Origin: Tillus elongatus
Taxonomy: Eukaryota > Arthropoda > Insecta > Coleoptera > Cleridae
Direction: 5' to 3'
DNA: 64,000 nt
NCBI GenBank assembly: GCA_964006375.1
Contig: OZ023267.1
Span: forward strand, 30,423,094-30,487,093
Under the pieces are notes generated by a model. It saw nothing but the letters and a program-made list of their open reading frames with translations. It did not search any database and was not told the origin of the DNA. Positions 11,601 through 26,434 of this stretch are shown piece by piece (position 1 is the stretch's first letter; each line of letters begins with the position of its first letter). Made by a program: the position numbers and the translations under genes.

Positions 11601-12051
11601 TGGGCCAGGGCTAACAATTTTTTTAAATTGTTAGTTAGTTGTATACTGTCTCTATTTTCAACACTCTGTGTTATTTGGAGCGGGCGTGACAACATAGTAC
11701 TTGGTTCCGAACTAGGTGGCGACACGTTCACCACTCACTTAGTGTTTTAAGACTGGCTATACGATAGCCGTGTTATTTTTGGTGCATTTTTGCTATAATT
11801 AGTATGCCGTACTGAAGAGCTCTAATGAGAGCGAAACCGGTCTACGGTTCTAATTGTTGCGAGAATGCATCTAGTCTTACATACTTTGTCCCTATATTGG
11901 GGTAGAAATGGGTCAGGGCTAACAATTTTTTAAATTGTTAGTTAGTTGTATACTGTCTCTATTTTTAACACTCTGTGTTATTTGGAGCGGGCGTGACAAC
12001 ATAGTACTTGGTTCCGAACTAGGTGGCGACACGTTCACCACACACTTACTG
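11601..12051 (+). mobile_element. Retrozyme candidate: 307-nt unit in 1.5 tandem copies
   Basis: 11601-11744 and 11909-12051 are near-identical direct repeats (about five differences in 144 nt), giving a unit of about 307 nt present 1.47 times. The segment between them carries a hammerhead motif with an intact core at 11807-11847. There is no coding capacity. Metazoan retrozymes are known as small, non-coding, tandemly arranged retroelements whose unit of a few hundred nucleotides contains a type I hammerhead; the layout here fits. CTGCCT occurs at both outer edges (11596-11601 and 12049-12054) and could be a short target duplication, but six bases may be chance. Confidence 0.65.
11807..11847 (+). 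ncRNA. Hammerhead ribozyme motif, core intact
   Basis: Read in order: CCGUA (helix I 5' arm), CUGAAGA (core CUGANGA), GCUCU-AAUG-AGAGC (helix II, five perfect pairs), GAAA, C-CG-G with flanking A and U forming the palindrome ACCGGU (helix III, too short for a stable hairpin but able to pair between two copies), UC (cleavage-site UH), UACGG (helix I 3' arm, five perfect pairs with CCGUA). Every invariant core base is present. The two-pair palindromic helix III suggests cleavage as a dimer or in a multimeric transcript. Activity is inferred, not shown. Confidence 0.75.
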
Positions 12052-12054
12052 CCT

Positions 12055-12905
12055 TTAATCTATGAAAGTGCACTGCATTCTTTCCCATTTTCTTTCTTCT
12101 GTGAGAGATTGAACCTGTGGCGAGAACTGATAGTTAGTATCTGCCCTGGAATGTCATTGAGCAATTAACAGGTAACTCTGGAGTACCGAATATCTCCATG
12201 CAGCTCAGTCTTGGTGAGTGCCTTTCTTTTTAAATTTCATCTGTGTACTGAACATCAAATTTTGGTTTGGCATTTAATTTTCGAATCTTTGTAGTATGAA
12301 CTTTCAAGTAAACCTGACCAAATTAGAACTTTCAACATATCAGTGGGTTGTATGTTTAAATTTACTGTAATTTAATATCTGTGTCTTAACATTCTATCAA
12401 TAATGCAAATTCAGATGTATTACTTTGCAAATTCATATTAATGAATGGAGTTTATCAGCAAAATATTTTGGATATTTCACTTGTAACTTGTAAGTTTGAA
12501 ATCTAATCTTACATTCTTTTTTTTTTGAGCTTAACATAAATTTAGTTGTTTTAATTAAGTAATTAAGTAAACTGGCTAATTAAGCATCTGGGTATTTAAT
12601 TTAACTCTCATGTAAAATTTGGAAAATACCAAGGGCAATGAATGAAAAACAAAACCTACACCATTGAATGTTTATTTTCATATTTATAAAACTTTATGTT
12701 TTTATTTAGTTTTATTCAATATTAAATATTTATGTTTATGTAAATTGATATTAACTTTTCAATCCTGACATTTGCAATAGATAGTTTCTTTTCTGAAACA
12801 TGTAATAATTGCTTTATTTTTATTTCATTTTCGTTACTGTAATATTCATTTTAACTTTACCAAACGTATGACAAAATTTGTTTTAATTGCAATGCTTGTC
12901 AATAA

Positions 12906-12907
<2 letters not shown>
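12055..12907. other. Unassigned 850 bp
   Basis: AT-rich, with no recognised gene. CAG followed by GTGAGT-like context near 12210 could be read as a splice donor, but no supported exon accompanies it. Confidence 0.35.

Positions 12908-12976
<69 letters not shown>
12908..12976. repeat. (TA)n microsatellite
   Basis: Uninterrupted TA repeat of about 69 nt. The flanks do not carry the conserved TA-core blocks. Confidence 0.95.
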
Positions 12977-12980
<4 letters not shown>

Positions 12981-13282
12981 TGATTGAAGAATAATTCCTC
13001 CTTTTGACTTTTGTGACAGCACAATTTAAAATTCTAAATATCGCATTTAGAGATATCGTAGTAAATTTGTAGAAGACTCTTTGTAACCAGGCATTAGTTT
13101 GGAGTTCTGGCAAATATGAGACTTCAGGCAATGCAACAACACAAAAAAGCGTAAGTAGTGAACACTATCAAGATCTTCCAGTCTTGTAAATCTGATAGAT
13201 AGAAACTTTTTAGGGTAGGATTTATAGGAAATAGTGACCTTACTACCAACCAGATTTGAGTTCACTTAAGGTCCGTCACAAT

Positions 13283-13800
<518 letters not shown>

Positions 13801-14466
13801 CTGTTGGTTAGTCAATGACAGCTATTATTGTCATTGACTCATGAAATTCATTTTTAAGTTTCAGAGAAATGTCAATAATACTGAATTCACTGATTGTTAA
13901 TCATTGGCAGCATTTACGATTATATATAACCCTATTGTAATTTATTATCATTTATCACCTCTGTAGTATAATTATTTTTTTCCTTACAACTCGCATCGTT
14001 TTTAGTCAATTGTTGTTGTTAATAGTCAATAGTTTCTTCCCGAACACACACGGCTTCCATTGACTTCTGCTTCTGCCGCTGTTAGTCTTTTTAGAGGTCC
14101 AGTTGTAACCACTCATACAGCCAGTGTTTTTTAACGTGGCTGGGAGACTGACCGAATTCATTTCCAGTGGCTGTTGATCTACTCATATTCTCTGAATATG
14201 TTTGAGGATGTGGTATCTACTTCATTCCAAGTCACTATTAACCGATTATTTACGAAATAAAATAAGTAAATTAAATCGATTGTCATAAAATATGTAGTGT
14301 ATTAAGACTAAGGGAAAAAGAAATTAAACATATATAACTGTGCACATTTTGATTATATTTTAGGGTGTGCGGCGCACACCTAGCTCACTAGGAGAAATCG
14401 CCACTGCTTGAGAGAGGTATTGTCACAGCATAATATCTTATTAAAGTTCATTTGTAAATAGCTTTA

Positions 14467-14469
<3 letters not shown>
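13801..14469. other. Unassigned, no gene seen
   Basis: No recognised coding or repeat feature. Confidence 0.35.
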
Positions 14470-14555
<86 letters not shown>

Positions 14556-14800
14556 AACTCAAAAAATAATTAACCGATTTCGATGAAACTTGGCAAGTGC
14601 CTTTCTTTTATTAATGGCTTGGATGAGTTCGTTATCCAGAAAAATCGGACGGGGTTTTCCGGAAAAATTTTGAGTTTTCTTTCGAAAATTTTTTTTCTCC
14701 GAAAGTAACAAAGCTGTTTTAATGAAATTTACTATATATGTTGCCTCAGCCTTACTACGTACCAAAATTCAACTTTACAAGTTTAGAGAAAATTGAGTTA
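14470..14800 (-). repeat. TA-core repeat element, block B side only
   Basis: A (TA)n array at 14470-14551 is followed by block B, almost identical to 13505-13660 (TGATAACTCAAAAAATAATT onward). Block A is missing on the other side of the array. Confidence 0.8.
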
Positions 14801-15639
14801 TTCAATTTTTTTAATTTTTGGGAGGTTACAAACCAAATAATAATAATGATATAAATAATAATAACAAAAAGTTTCTATTGGTTTGGAACTCTTATAACAC
14901 ACAAATCACCTACTAGCCTTAACATTTTCCACCCTTTGCTCAAGTAAACCACTGGTAATTTAAGACAGAATTATTCGGTTTCCACTGAACCATTTAGTCT
15001 CAAGCATGGTACTAAGATACCACGAGTGTTGCGCAACTGTCGTTACGTGTATTCAAATGCAATAAATGATTTTTGCTCTTAAATGGTCGATTACGCCTAC
15101 TGATAAAATAATCAATGTTATTTCACACCGATTACATTTCTCGCACCCTCGGAAACTAATTAATTAAACTAACACCAGTCGTATACTAGTACGAGTGTAT
15201 CACCCCGTAGCAGAAAATTGTTTTTATGAACATTTTGGATTTTAATTAAAAACATACTGACGCATAATTACAAAGTGTTTGAGAACGAAACACATGTACG
15301 TACACATAAACCTTCTGTTTACTTAACTGTTTGATTAAAAACGCCTTCTTTTGTTTACTATTTTTGGTTACACAACGTTTAATTAAATATGGACATTTTC
15401 AATTAAAGTATATACACGGTAATTAGTATTATATTAACGAAATAAAAAATCATAAAAAAATCTTTCAAAATAATGAGGAAGTTGCATATAATTTACTTTT
15501 GATGAAAAACGTATTTAAAGTACAGCAAAGTACTCTAAAAATTTATGTCTACAAGTAAACCCCCCATAAAGTGAACCAATAATTAGTAATTAATTATTGA
15601 AATATTGAATATAATTCAAAAAGACGGGGTGGGAGAAAA
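14801..15639. other. Unassigned, apparently lower-repeat stretch
   Basis: No repeat family seen elsewhere in the window and no long open frame. It lies upstream of the THAP-like exon and may be genuine host intergenic sequence. Confidence 0.35.
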
Positions 15640-15815
15640 CGCGATCTGATTGGTGAAGAGGTTTGTGACGTCACGATCCGGTACATCTGCGTGATACCGT
15701 TGTATTTGCATCGAATTCTGAGCAGTTTTATCATACTTTTAAGTAGTTATGGTGTTTAGGTTCAGGTTCAAAGGTAGTAAGTTGTGTTTAATCTAGTTTA
15801 GTGCGTGACTGTGTG
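15640..15815 (+). promoter_or_regulatory. Candidate promoter upstream of THAP-like exon
   Basis: A small cluster of common metazoan promoter motifs: inverted CCAAT (GATTGG, 15648-15653) and a full palindromic CRE (TGACGTCA, 15666-15673). They lie about 145-165 nt upstream of the first ATG, in a locally GC-richer stretch. No TATA box is clear. The transcription start is not visible; the assignment rests on motifs and position. Confidence 0.4.
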
Positions 15816-16004
15816 ATGGCTTCAGCAGATTCAGAATCACAATACGAGAATGCGAAAGACATAACAGTGCCCGGACATAAATATTATATGTGCTGTATAG
15901 TGTCCAAATGTACTTCCACAACAATAACTACCCCCAACAAATTATTCTTTAATGTATCTAAGGATGAGAAAATCAGGAAGAAATTGTGTATATTTTTCTT
16001 GTAG
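15816..16004 (+). CDS. THAP-like domain protein, possible first exon
   Basis: The first ATG is at 15816, in frame with an open stretch to a TAG at 16002-16004. After about 23 polar residues the frame has KYYMCCIVSKC, then TTITTPNKLFFNVSKDEKIRKKL. That pattern (paired cysteines, then TPNKLF..V..DEKIRKK) matches the N-terminal half of THAP-type C2CH zinc fingers known from arthropod proteins. The later C..H ligands are absent. A GT at 15986 or 15988 (GTGTAT/GTATAT) could be a splice donor, so the remainder would lie in a downstream exon not found here. THAP domains bind DNA and occur in host regulators and P-element-like transposases, so it could be either, or a pseudogene. Confidence 0.45.
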   Translation: MASADSESQYENAKDITVPGHKYYMCCIVSKCTSTTITTPNKLFFNVSKDEKIRKKLCIFFL

Positions 16005-16570
16005 ATTATTTGAATGGAGAACATTTTAAGGTTATGCTTTTATTTACATTGTATTTTATAAGAAAATACTACATACAATCCAACAAAGATATTTACAGGA
16101 TAAAATAAGGTTCATATTAGACACATACCTCCCAGCTGACATTTTGCGACAACTTCCATTGTTAACATTTTTGTCTACGATTTATTTAAATAGTATAGCA
16201 GTACAGATAAGGTTATCTGCCTTTGTACAATATTGTATATTACATTACAGAATCTGAAGTGATGTCGAGGATTATTTTATTATTAATTTCCAATAACTTT
16301 ATTTTCCTTTGATCAAACGACTTATTAATTGGTACACAACCACGTCTGTCTATGTTGCTTTAAGTTGTAAATATTCGTTTCAGTCACTTAGACAATTTGA
16401 GAGATATTGCGTTTTAAAAAAATATTTTTAAATTTTTTATTAAGAAAAATTGGCCTTTAAGATTTGATGAACGAACTCATCCAAGCCATTAGCAAAATAA
16501 GGGTAATTCCCAAATTTAGTCCAAATCAGTGAAGTATTTTTTTACAAACGAATTTGCATTTCCGACACCG
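16005..16570. other. Possible intron sequence and TA-core block B fragment
   Basis: Mostly unassigned. 16440-16530 contains a decayed block B of the TA-core repeat (GAACGAACTCATCCAAGCCATT). No exon completing the THAP domain was recognised. Confidence 0.4.
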
Positions 16571-17845
16571 CCTAATCCACGACAGGCAGTATGGATTCCG
16601 CCAGCGCAGATCAACTGCCGACCTCCTTTCCTTTGTCACCCATTCTTGGAACAAGTCTATGGAACTACACGGTGAACCCCAGATTGTCGCTCTAGACATA
16701 TCCGAAGCATTCGACCAGGTCTGGCACGCAGCGCTGCTTAATAAACTTCCGACCTATGGCCTACTGACAAAACTCTGTACCTGGACAGCAAATCTTCCCT
16801 CCAACTGGAGCATTTTTGTTGTCGTGGATGACCATTCACTAAACTGTATCCCATTAATTCAGGAGTCCCTGAAGGTTCAGCTTTAGCCCCTACTTTGTTT
16901 CTTTTCGACATCAATGACCTCCTCTCTAGCACATCCAACCCAGTTCACAGTTACGCAAACAACAGCACCTCCCACTCAAATATACAATATTCTAAACCTG
17001 TCTCTTTAGTCCAATTAGATGAGGATCGCAGACTCATGGAGGGTTCAGTCTGTGTAGATCTCCAAAAAATATTAGACTGGGGAAGTATAAATCTTGTACA
17101 ATTCAACTCCACCAAATCTCAGTCTTGTTTTCTATCTCATAAGAGATACAACAGCCCTAGACCCATCACAATGAACAACCAAGTTATTCAAAGTAATGAG
17201 TCCTTTTCACTTGTGGGCATTTCTGTGGATCGAAATCTCAATTGGCATCAACATGTCACATCAATTGCAGAAGCGGCTGCTAAGAAATTAGGTTTCCTCT
17301 TCTGGGCTCGCAAATACTTTTCACCAGCTAATCTCTATATCTTATATACTTCACAGGTAATGCCAAACCTCGAATACTGCTCCCACATCTGGGGTCTACA
17401 CTCGCTATCCTGGACTCCATTCAGAAGAGAGCTATACGTCTCATCGGTGACCCTACCCTCACCTACAGGCTGCCATCTCTTGCCCACCGACGTACCGTTG
17501 GTGACCTCTCTCTCTTTTATAGATATCTGCACTGGCACTGATCAGAGGCGCTTTCTTCCATATTTCCTCCACCTGCTCCCCCCAAAAGGTATACCAGGGG
17601 AACAGAGCGAATGCAGCCTTTTACTGCCCAGGTCACCAGACATAGAACATCTTGTTATGCCCGCTGTTTTGTCCCGAGGACTTCCAAGTTGTGGAATTCC
17701 TTGCCGGCACATATTTCTCCTTCTCCCCCGAACCTCCAAATCTTCAAGTCCAGAATTAACAAGTTGCCTCTTTCTTCCTTGTCGACACCCACGGTACGAT
17801 AGTATTTAGGCTGTGAGCCCTCGTGGTGTGTTGTTGAAATAAAAA
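16571..17845 (+). pseudogene. LINE-A copy 4, 5'-truncated RT relic
   Basis: Begins inside the RT (CCACGACAGGCAGTATGG) and runs to the family 3' end GTGTGTTGTTGAAATAA at 17828-17845. It encodes LDISEAFDQVW and the C-terminal tail. A frameshift near 16845 separates the two open parts (16554-16886 and 16895-17809). The active-site YADD is mutated to YANN near 16956. About 13 nt are missing from the GCAGCTGCCGCTT segment after the CSHIWG codons, shifting the remaining frame. Dead copy. Confidence 0.9.
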
Positions 17846-19026
<1,181 letters not shown>

Positions 19027-19799
19027 TGTGTCCTAAACTAGATGGGAATGTATTGCTATCTCAGTCATTAACAGAGATAGGGAGATAGTAAAATTAGCTA
19101 TCTTTTGTAGAATTTCCGGCACATTCCAATATGACTTTTATTATTTTGCCCGGCTTCTTTTCGTTGTCGAGTTATTTTGAAAAAACCAAAAGTTGTCGTT
19201 TTCTTTTTTCTTCGATATCTAAGTGGGCGCTGAACTGACATGGCTAAGACTTGCACATTATCAGGACACTTTTTACAAAGTAATCTTTTTGTGCTATTCT
19301 CAACCCTGGATTGTCATTTGTTTTTGAGCTACAGGTATCAGGGTTTGTTTTTATTATGGCAGCCATATTGGATTTTTCGCTCATGTGATAGGCTGTGAAA
19401 AGAGCTTTTCAATGATGTACAACATGCTTTAGCAACCTTGTAATTGTACCGACAATTTTGAGAAAAACAGTTTTGAGGATAGTAGGCTATGAAATCCAAT
19501 ATCAGAAAACAAATGACAAAAAAGTGTTCAAAAAGCAGTAGGCCATGGAGTCTAGACTTCTACTTTTAACATAATTTTCCGTAATGATTAACGACAAAAA
19601 TATTGTGATTTAATTTACTATACTTAACTAGGTAATAATGCTAGGTAACATTATATGAAACAGAAACCCGGCAATAACAAATAGAAACATAAACTCCACA
19701 AAACAACACAATTAGAAACGAAACAACAAATAATAAAATAGAAACGCAAAAATACACTAAATAGAAAAATGTTCAATAGGGCCACCGTTTTGTTCAATA

Positions 19800-20879
19800 C
19801 TTTATACACCTTTTTGAAACATGCCTGCAAATTCTGGTGAGGGTGTTTTAGTTTATATGATTTATAGCTTCCGTGATTCTGTTTCGTACTTCATTGATAT
19901 TTTGTGGTGCATCGAATTTATACACGTCATTCTTCAGGGTACCCCAAAAATAAAAATCCATGGGTGTTATATCAGGACTTCTAGCACACCAATGAACCTG
20001 CTCATTGTTACAAATGACACGATTATTAAAATTTTGGTACAAAAATTCTTTGACGATCCTAGCCTTGTGAGCTGGATTACCATCTAGTTGGTATCAAATC
20101 TCGCCTTAATTATCCTGAACTCTTCTAATTGTTGGTAAGATGTCATTTCTCAATAGATTAAGATACCTTTCCCCAGTTAAAAAAAAATTTTTTTTTCAAA
20201 AAAGAGCGGAACAACAATTAAGTTAACTTAATTTTTTTAAATGAACTGTAATCTAGAAATAAAAATAACAGATTTTTACCTAATAAGCCGCACCAAACAT
20301 TAATACCAAATCTGTTTTGCAATCGTCTTTCTTCCTTTAGATGGAGATTTTCATTGACCCAATAATGCCTATTATGGCCATTATACATACACACCAACAT
20401 TTGTAAATCTGGATTCATCAGTCCATATTATTTTCAAATGAAAATTTTCATCTTGCTGACATTGTCCTTAATACCATCTGCAGAATTGAAGTCGCTTAGT
20501 GTAGTCGTCAAGATTTAAGCTTTATACGATTGTAGGTTTGTATGGATGGTAATGACATCGTTTTAATACACGGTGTACCGTACTTTTCGGAACGTCAATT
20601 TGTTCACCATAAAACCGAACAGATTGCGGAGGGTTTTCGTTTGAAACCTGTAAGACGGCATTATGGCTTTCTTCATTTATAGGCATTGCGTGGAAGCTAC
20701 CGTCACTATCCTGCGAAATATTTTTCTGTTTGGTTGTCGCCTTCTGTGCAGTTGTTTTGATATGATTTTGCAGCTGCCTCAGTATTTCGGTTCACGTATA
20801 TGCTCCTGCCACTATTTATAATCCAAATCCTCAGAGTAAGAGTTGATTTGTGTTTTCCGTGTATAATGCCGTGGCATCT
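19800..20879 (-). pseudogene. Mariner/Tc1-like transposase relic (MLE-1)
   Basis: Minus-strand relic starting with MPRHYTRKT at 20879. Further on it reads VPKSTVHRVLKR (second helix-turn-helix), then IIWTDESRFTN (first catalytic Asp), HNRHYWVNENL, RFGINVWCG, and finally RSPDITPMDFYFWGTLKNDVY (last catalytic Asp). Order and wording match IS630/Tc1/mariner DDE transposases of arthropods. Several stops, frameshifts and a missing middle section rule out function. Terminal inverted repeats could not be paired by eye; CACAGTGTGTCCTAAAC at 19022 is a possible left terminus. Confidence 0.82.
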
Positions 20880-21180
20880 GAAATAAGAAAAAAGATTTTA
20901 TAAGCTACTTTCTTATTTACACGAAATTAATTTGAATTAACATTTATTTGAATTCCGTGGTAATTGTGTGCATTTTTGCGCGCAATTACCCTACAGTGAT
21001 TTTAAATTAAAATAACAGATTTTACAACCAACAGACAAATGAAATAAAAAATAACGAAATGTAACAATAGCTCAGATCATGCAATTTAAATGGCTATTTC
21101 AGTCATATCTTTTGTCCAAAGAACAGGAATGTCTTCAGAAGGGCCGTAATAGCCCTAGAAACATAATTTTTTAAAACACT

Positions 21181-21414
21181 AAAATAATAATTAAAAGTAG
21201 TTCACTTAATTCTTTACAGCAAGGAATGTAAATATTGCGAATAATTAGAGGTCAGAATTGTATCGATTGACATTGAAAATATTACATTCAGTATGTAAAC
21301 AATAAACAAAGCAAATTAGCACGATACGCAGGAATGTTGCAGTCAGCAATTCGGAAGGTCGTAAAACTAATTAAGAATCAATGTAAATATTATTGTATGA
21401 AAATATAAAAGCCT
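21181..21414. other. Unassigned short gap
   Basis: No gene or repeat recognised. Confidence 0.3.
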
Positions 21415-21725
21415 GGACGCAGCAAGTGCGTTATGATAGTGAATTTTCATAAAAATGTTTTAAATAGCAAATATGTGTTTTTTTAAGAAAACAGACATCA
21501 AATTTGGTTACCAGTATAACATATATAGTAAAAATAATGTACCATATTTCATCAAAATAACTTTATTGTTTGAAAATGTAAAAAAAATAATCGAAAATAA
21601 ACTTAAAATGTTCCCGAAAAAACTAGTTTCCTGGCCAACGAACCTTATAGGTTAATAGCTAATTGAGCTATTCAAATTTGAGGCATTCAATAAAAACTCG
21701 CTACCATAACGCACTTGCTGAGTCC
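21415..21725 (+). mobile_element. MITE-like element, 311 bp, inverted termini
   Basis: The left end GGACGCAGCAAGTGCGTTAT and right end (reverse complement GGACTCAGCAAGTGCGTTAT) pair over about 36 nt into GAATTTTCAT. The interior has no coding sequence. Copies of the same length and ends lie at 49056-49363, 41252-41534, 55372-55670 and, partially, 22450-22734 and 56949-57180. Confidence 0.75.
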
Positions 21726-21859
21726 CGAATTTATTTTCTTACAAACATGCATTATAATTTCGTGGTCTAAATTCCAAACATTTAAGGCTGGCTCAGAACT
21801 GTGACCGATAGGGGGAATCCGTCTGTGTAATTAAAAGAAAACAAACATAATCTATTTCA

Positions 21860-22284
<425 letters not shown>

Positions 22285-22449
22285 TTCTTTTAATATACAT
22301 ATTTGTATTTCTTTAAATGTTCTTTTTACCTAAATTCAGCTTATGTTATGATTCAATGCTAATTGCTACTTTTGTAGTTTCCAACTTTCTTAAATATGTT
22401 TTTAATTATTATTTACCTACAATAAAGTTTGAGTAACCTTAATTAAAAA

Positions 22450-23843
<1,394 letters not shown>

Positions 23844-23860
23844 CTTTTAGTGAGTCATGA

Positions 23861-24111
23861 CTTAGTTAAATAAGATTTTACAATGTAGACGGTTAATTTA
23901 GTTTGCTTCAGATGTAACGACGCGATACTTGTAATTTAATCATGTAAACATAATAATACTGTTGAATTCAGATTCACCATGTCACAATCTACGTAAGTTC
24001 ATTCATTTGTTATTTAATAATGTTATTGTTGAATTTTGTGAGTTTAATATAGTTAAAATTATACCGTTACCTATGTTCTACATTTGCCTAGTTTGACAAT
24101 TTTATCCTATA
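23861..24111. other. Unassigned short gap
   Basis: No gene recognised. Confidence 0.3.
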
Positions 24112-24537
24112 ATATATCCTCCGCTTCCTGAACACTTTAAAAGAGAAACTACCCCTAAGTGCGATATTTGTAATGTGATAGTGACGGTGAAACACCTATT
24201 ATGTGATTGTCATAAATTCCAGTACCTACGAGAATTACATAAATTATACAAAGTATTATAGATATACTGGCGCCTACACTGAAGATACAGAACCTGTGTG
24301 ATTTTCTAAAGGACAGCAACCTATTCAATCAAGTATAAAACTTGCTATGATGTATATATGCCTATGTATAAATGTATGAACACCTGATGTAATCTAAATA
24401 GTTTTATATAATATTTAATATTATATGTGGTAATGATATTCATCAAGTGGATAATTTATAGAATTATAATGTACATGTCAGCCTGCTAATGGCCCTCGAG
24501 GCTGATGCAGGTTTTATTTAATAAAACAAAAGGCTAC
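24112..24537 (+). pseudogene. 3' end of a third LINE (I/R1-type tail)
   Basis: Translation gives a C-terminal CDICNVIVTVKHLLCDCHKF stretch, the C-x2-C...H...C motif that ends many RNase-H-bearing or I/R1-group LINE proteins. A few codons on, the frame stops. A 3' untranslated region ends with GCTGATGCAGG and a poly-A-like tail AATAAAACAAAA at 24520-24537. It is unrelated in sequence to LINE-A and different from LINE-B. Only the terminal ~430 nt are present (5' truncation). Confidence 0.65.
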
Positions 24538-25059
24538 TTGCTTAAAGCTCTTTGTGGCGACCGGTTACGGAGCATGATGATTCACCAAGAGATAACGTGG
24601 ACTGAGAACGGAGCACGAACGTTGGGGAAAGGGATTCATTGTTGAATGTAACGCGGTCTAGTTAAGATATAGAATAATATACTGTGTAATCGAGATATTT
24701 ATATAAATATTAATAAAACTATTTGTGACTATAGAACATTGTGTGTTATTGTCAATACTAGTGTACCACACTCTTCATAAAGCACGAGGTACTTACCACC
24801 TTAAATAATGCACACGTAAATAAGAAAATAAACGCTAGCTGCAATATTATCGGCACCACCTTTACTTGTGACTATTACAGTCACTTACAATGGCCTCGGT
24901 AAACTGATAAGAAATTTGCCGAGATGTGTGTATGGGAGCGGATACTCGTAAGTGCCGCGTAATTCAAAATATCACCATTCGCACTTTCACGCACTGCGAA
25001 CCGTTCCCCCACTCTCCCTTAAATGAATTTATTCCAACACTTTCGAGCTCACTGTATAA
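24538..25059. other. Unassigned
   Basis: TGGCGACCGG near 24556 resembles primer-binding-site wording found beside LTRs, but no LTR pair or coding region accompanies it. No gene is claimed. Confidence 0.3.
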
Positions 25060-25383
<324 letters not shown>

Positions 25384-25386
<3 letters not shown>

Positions 25387-26267
25387 CACACGCCAAAATA
25401 TCAATTTTAAAAGTATATTTTACTTGACTTGGTAATAAAAAATGTCAAGGCGTAAAACATTAAATGAATTTTCTAATAGATTTGAAATTGTATACTTGTT
25501 ATTACAAGGAAAGTCGTTGTAACAGTGACATTTCTTGTAAGATCAGTTTCCGTAGTCTGGTGCTTTTATAACTCAAGCGAGTTATCTAGGTTATTAGACG
25601 ATTTAGTTTATAAACCTTAATAAAGCCTTACAAGACATAAATTGCTGTGAAGTTTATTTTTCCTTGAAAATTTAGATTGTTTGGACTGATGTAAGTTCAA
25701 GCAAACTTAACTTTTGACTGGAAGCAAAGAAGAAGTTTCATTAGCGATTATTATTTAGGAGAATGTAACTTTGTGAAACACAATTTAAACGGAGAGCATG
25801 ATAAATTGGAGAAATGGTATACAAACTCAGAAATGGTTTATATTTGCTTCCCCTAACTCAGAAACAGGAAATTTGATTTTTCCAAGCCTCTTTACTGGCA
25901 TTTCTAATAACAAAACAAAATATGAATCCTACTTGGGGTGAGTGTTATAAGCGATAATAATATTACGCGAATTTCTCCGACATCAAGTCAACTAAACTCT
26001 TGAGCTGGGGCTTATATCCAAGATTTCGCAACAAAAAAAAACTGCTCAAGAATAAAGAGCATTCAACAATGAAGACTTATTTCTTTAGTATCAAAGTCGT
26101 CGGATATATGGAACTGTGTCCACGTTTATCGCTAACACAGTTTTTATTTAAGCCGGTGACTATCATCCTTTGCAATTTTACTGATATATTTCTCTTTTTT
26201 CTCGAACAAAAAATACAGTACACTTGTCTTGAATTTTTATTTGGAATGTTGCACTACACTGTAATCA
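25384..26267. other. Unassigned 880 bp left of the PLE nest
   Basis: No recognised gene. A 90-codon frame at 26000-26272 has no recognisable domain. Confidence 0.35.
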
Positions 26268-26434
26268 CTTGATTTGTTTGCTGTACTTTCAGTGATTTCT
26301 TATTTGGTTCCGTGGACTGCAGTTTCGAACCGTTCCGGTTGATCCTCAGCACGGCACTGACAATGATCACTGCTTTGTGGTCTACGTCTAAGATTGTACG
26401 TGACTCCTGCGGTTTGAGCTTCTATTTCAAAATA
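26268..26434 (-). mobile_element. PLE-2 terminal region, inverted
   Basis: Reverse complement of 37370-37533 at high similarity (TTGTTTGCTGTACTTTCAG, GACTGCAGTTTCGAACCGT, GTCTACGTCTGAGATTGTA). It lies in inverted orientation next to PLE-2 coding sequence. Such head-attached inverted terminal fragments are common in PLE insertions. It contains the hammerhead at 26310-26354. Confidence 0.8.
26310..26354 (-). ncRNA. Hammerhead ribozyme motif of PLE-2, core intact
   Basis: Minus strand, in order: CCGUG (helix I), CUGAGGA (CUGANGA), U plus C, AACCG-GAA-CGGUU, C (helix II with one mismatch; the second copy has an unbroken six-pair stem), GAAA, C-UGCA-G with flanking A and U giving the palindrome ACUGCAGU (helix III), UC, then CACGG, which pairs perfectly with CCGUG. 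All invariant core bases are present. One extra U separates the core from helix II, as in the other PLE motifs here. Hammerheads in PLE terminal repeats are established; self-cleavage by this copy is inferred. Confidence 0.72.

Noticed and set aside
24556..24575. Possible LTR-retrotransposon primer binding site (TGGCGACCGG)
   Set aside because: No LTR pair, no gag/pol sequence and no TG...CA boundaries were found nearby.
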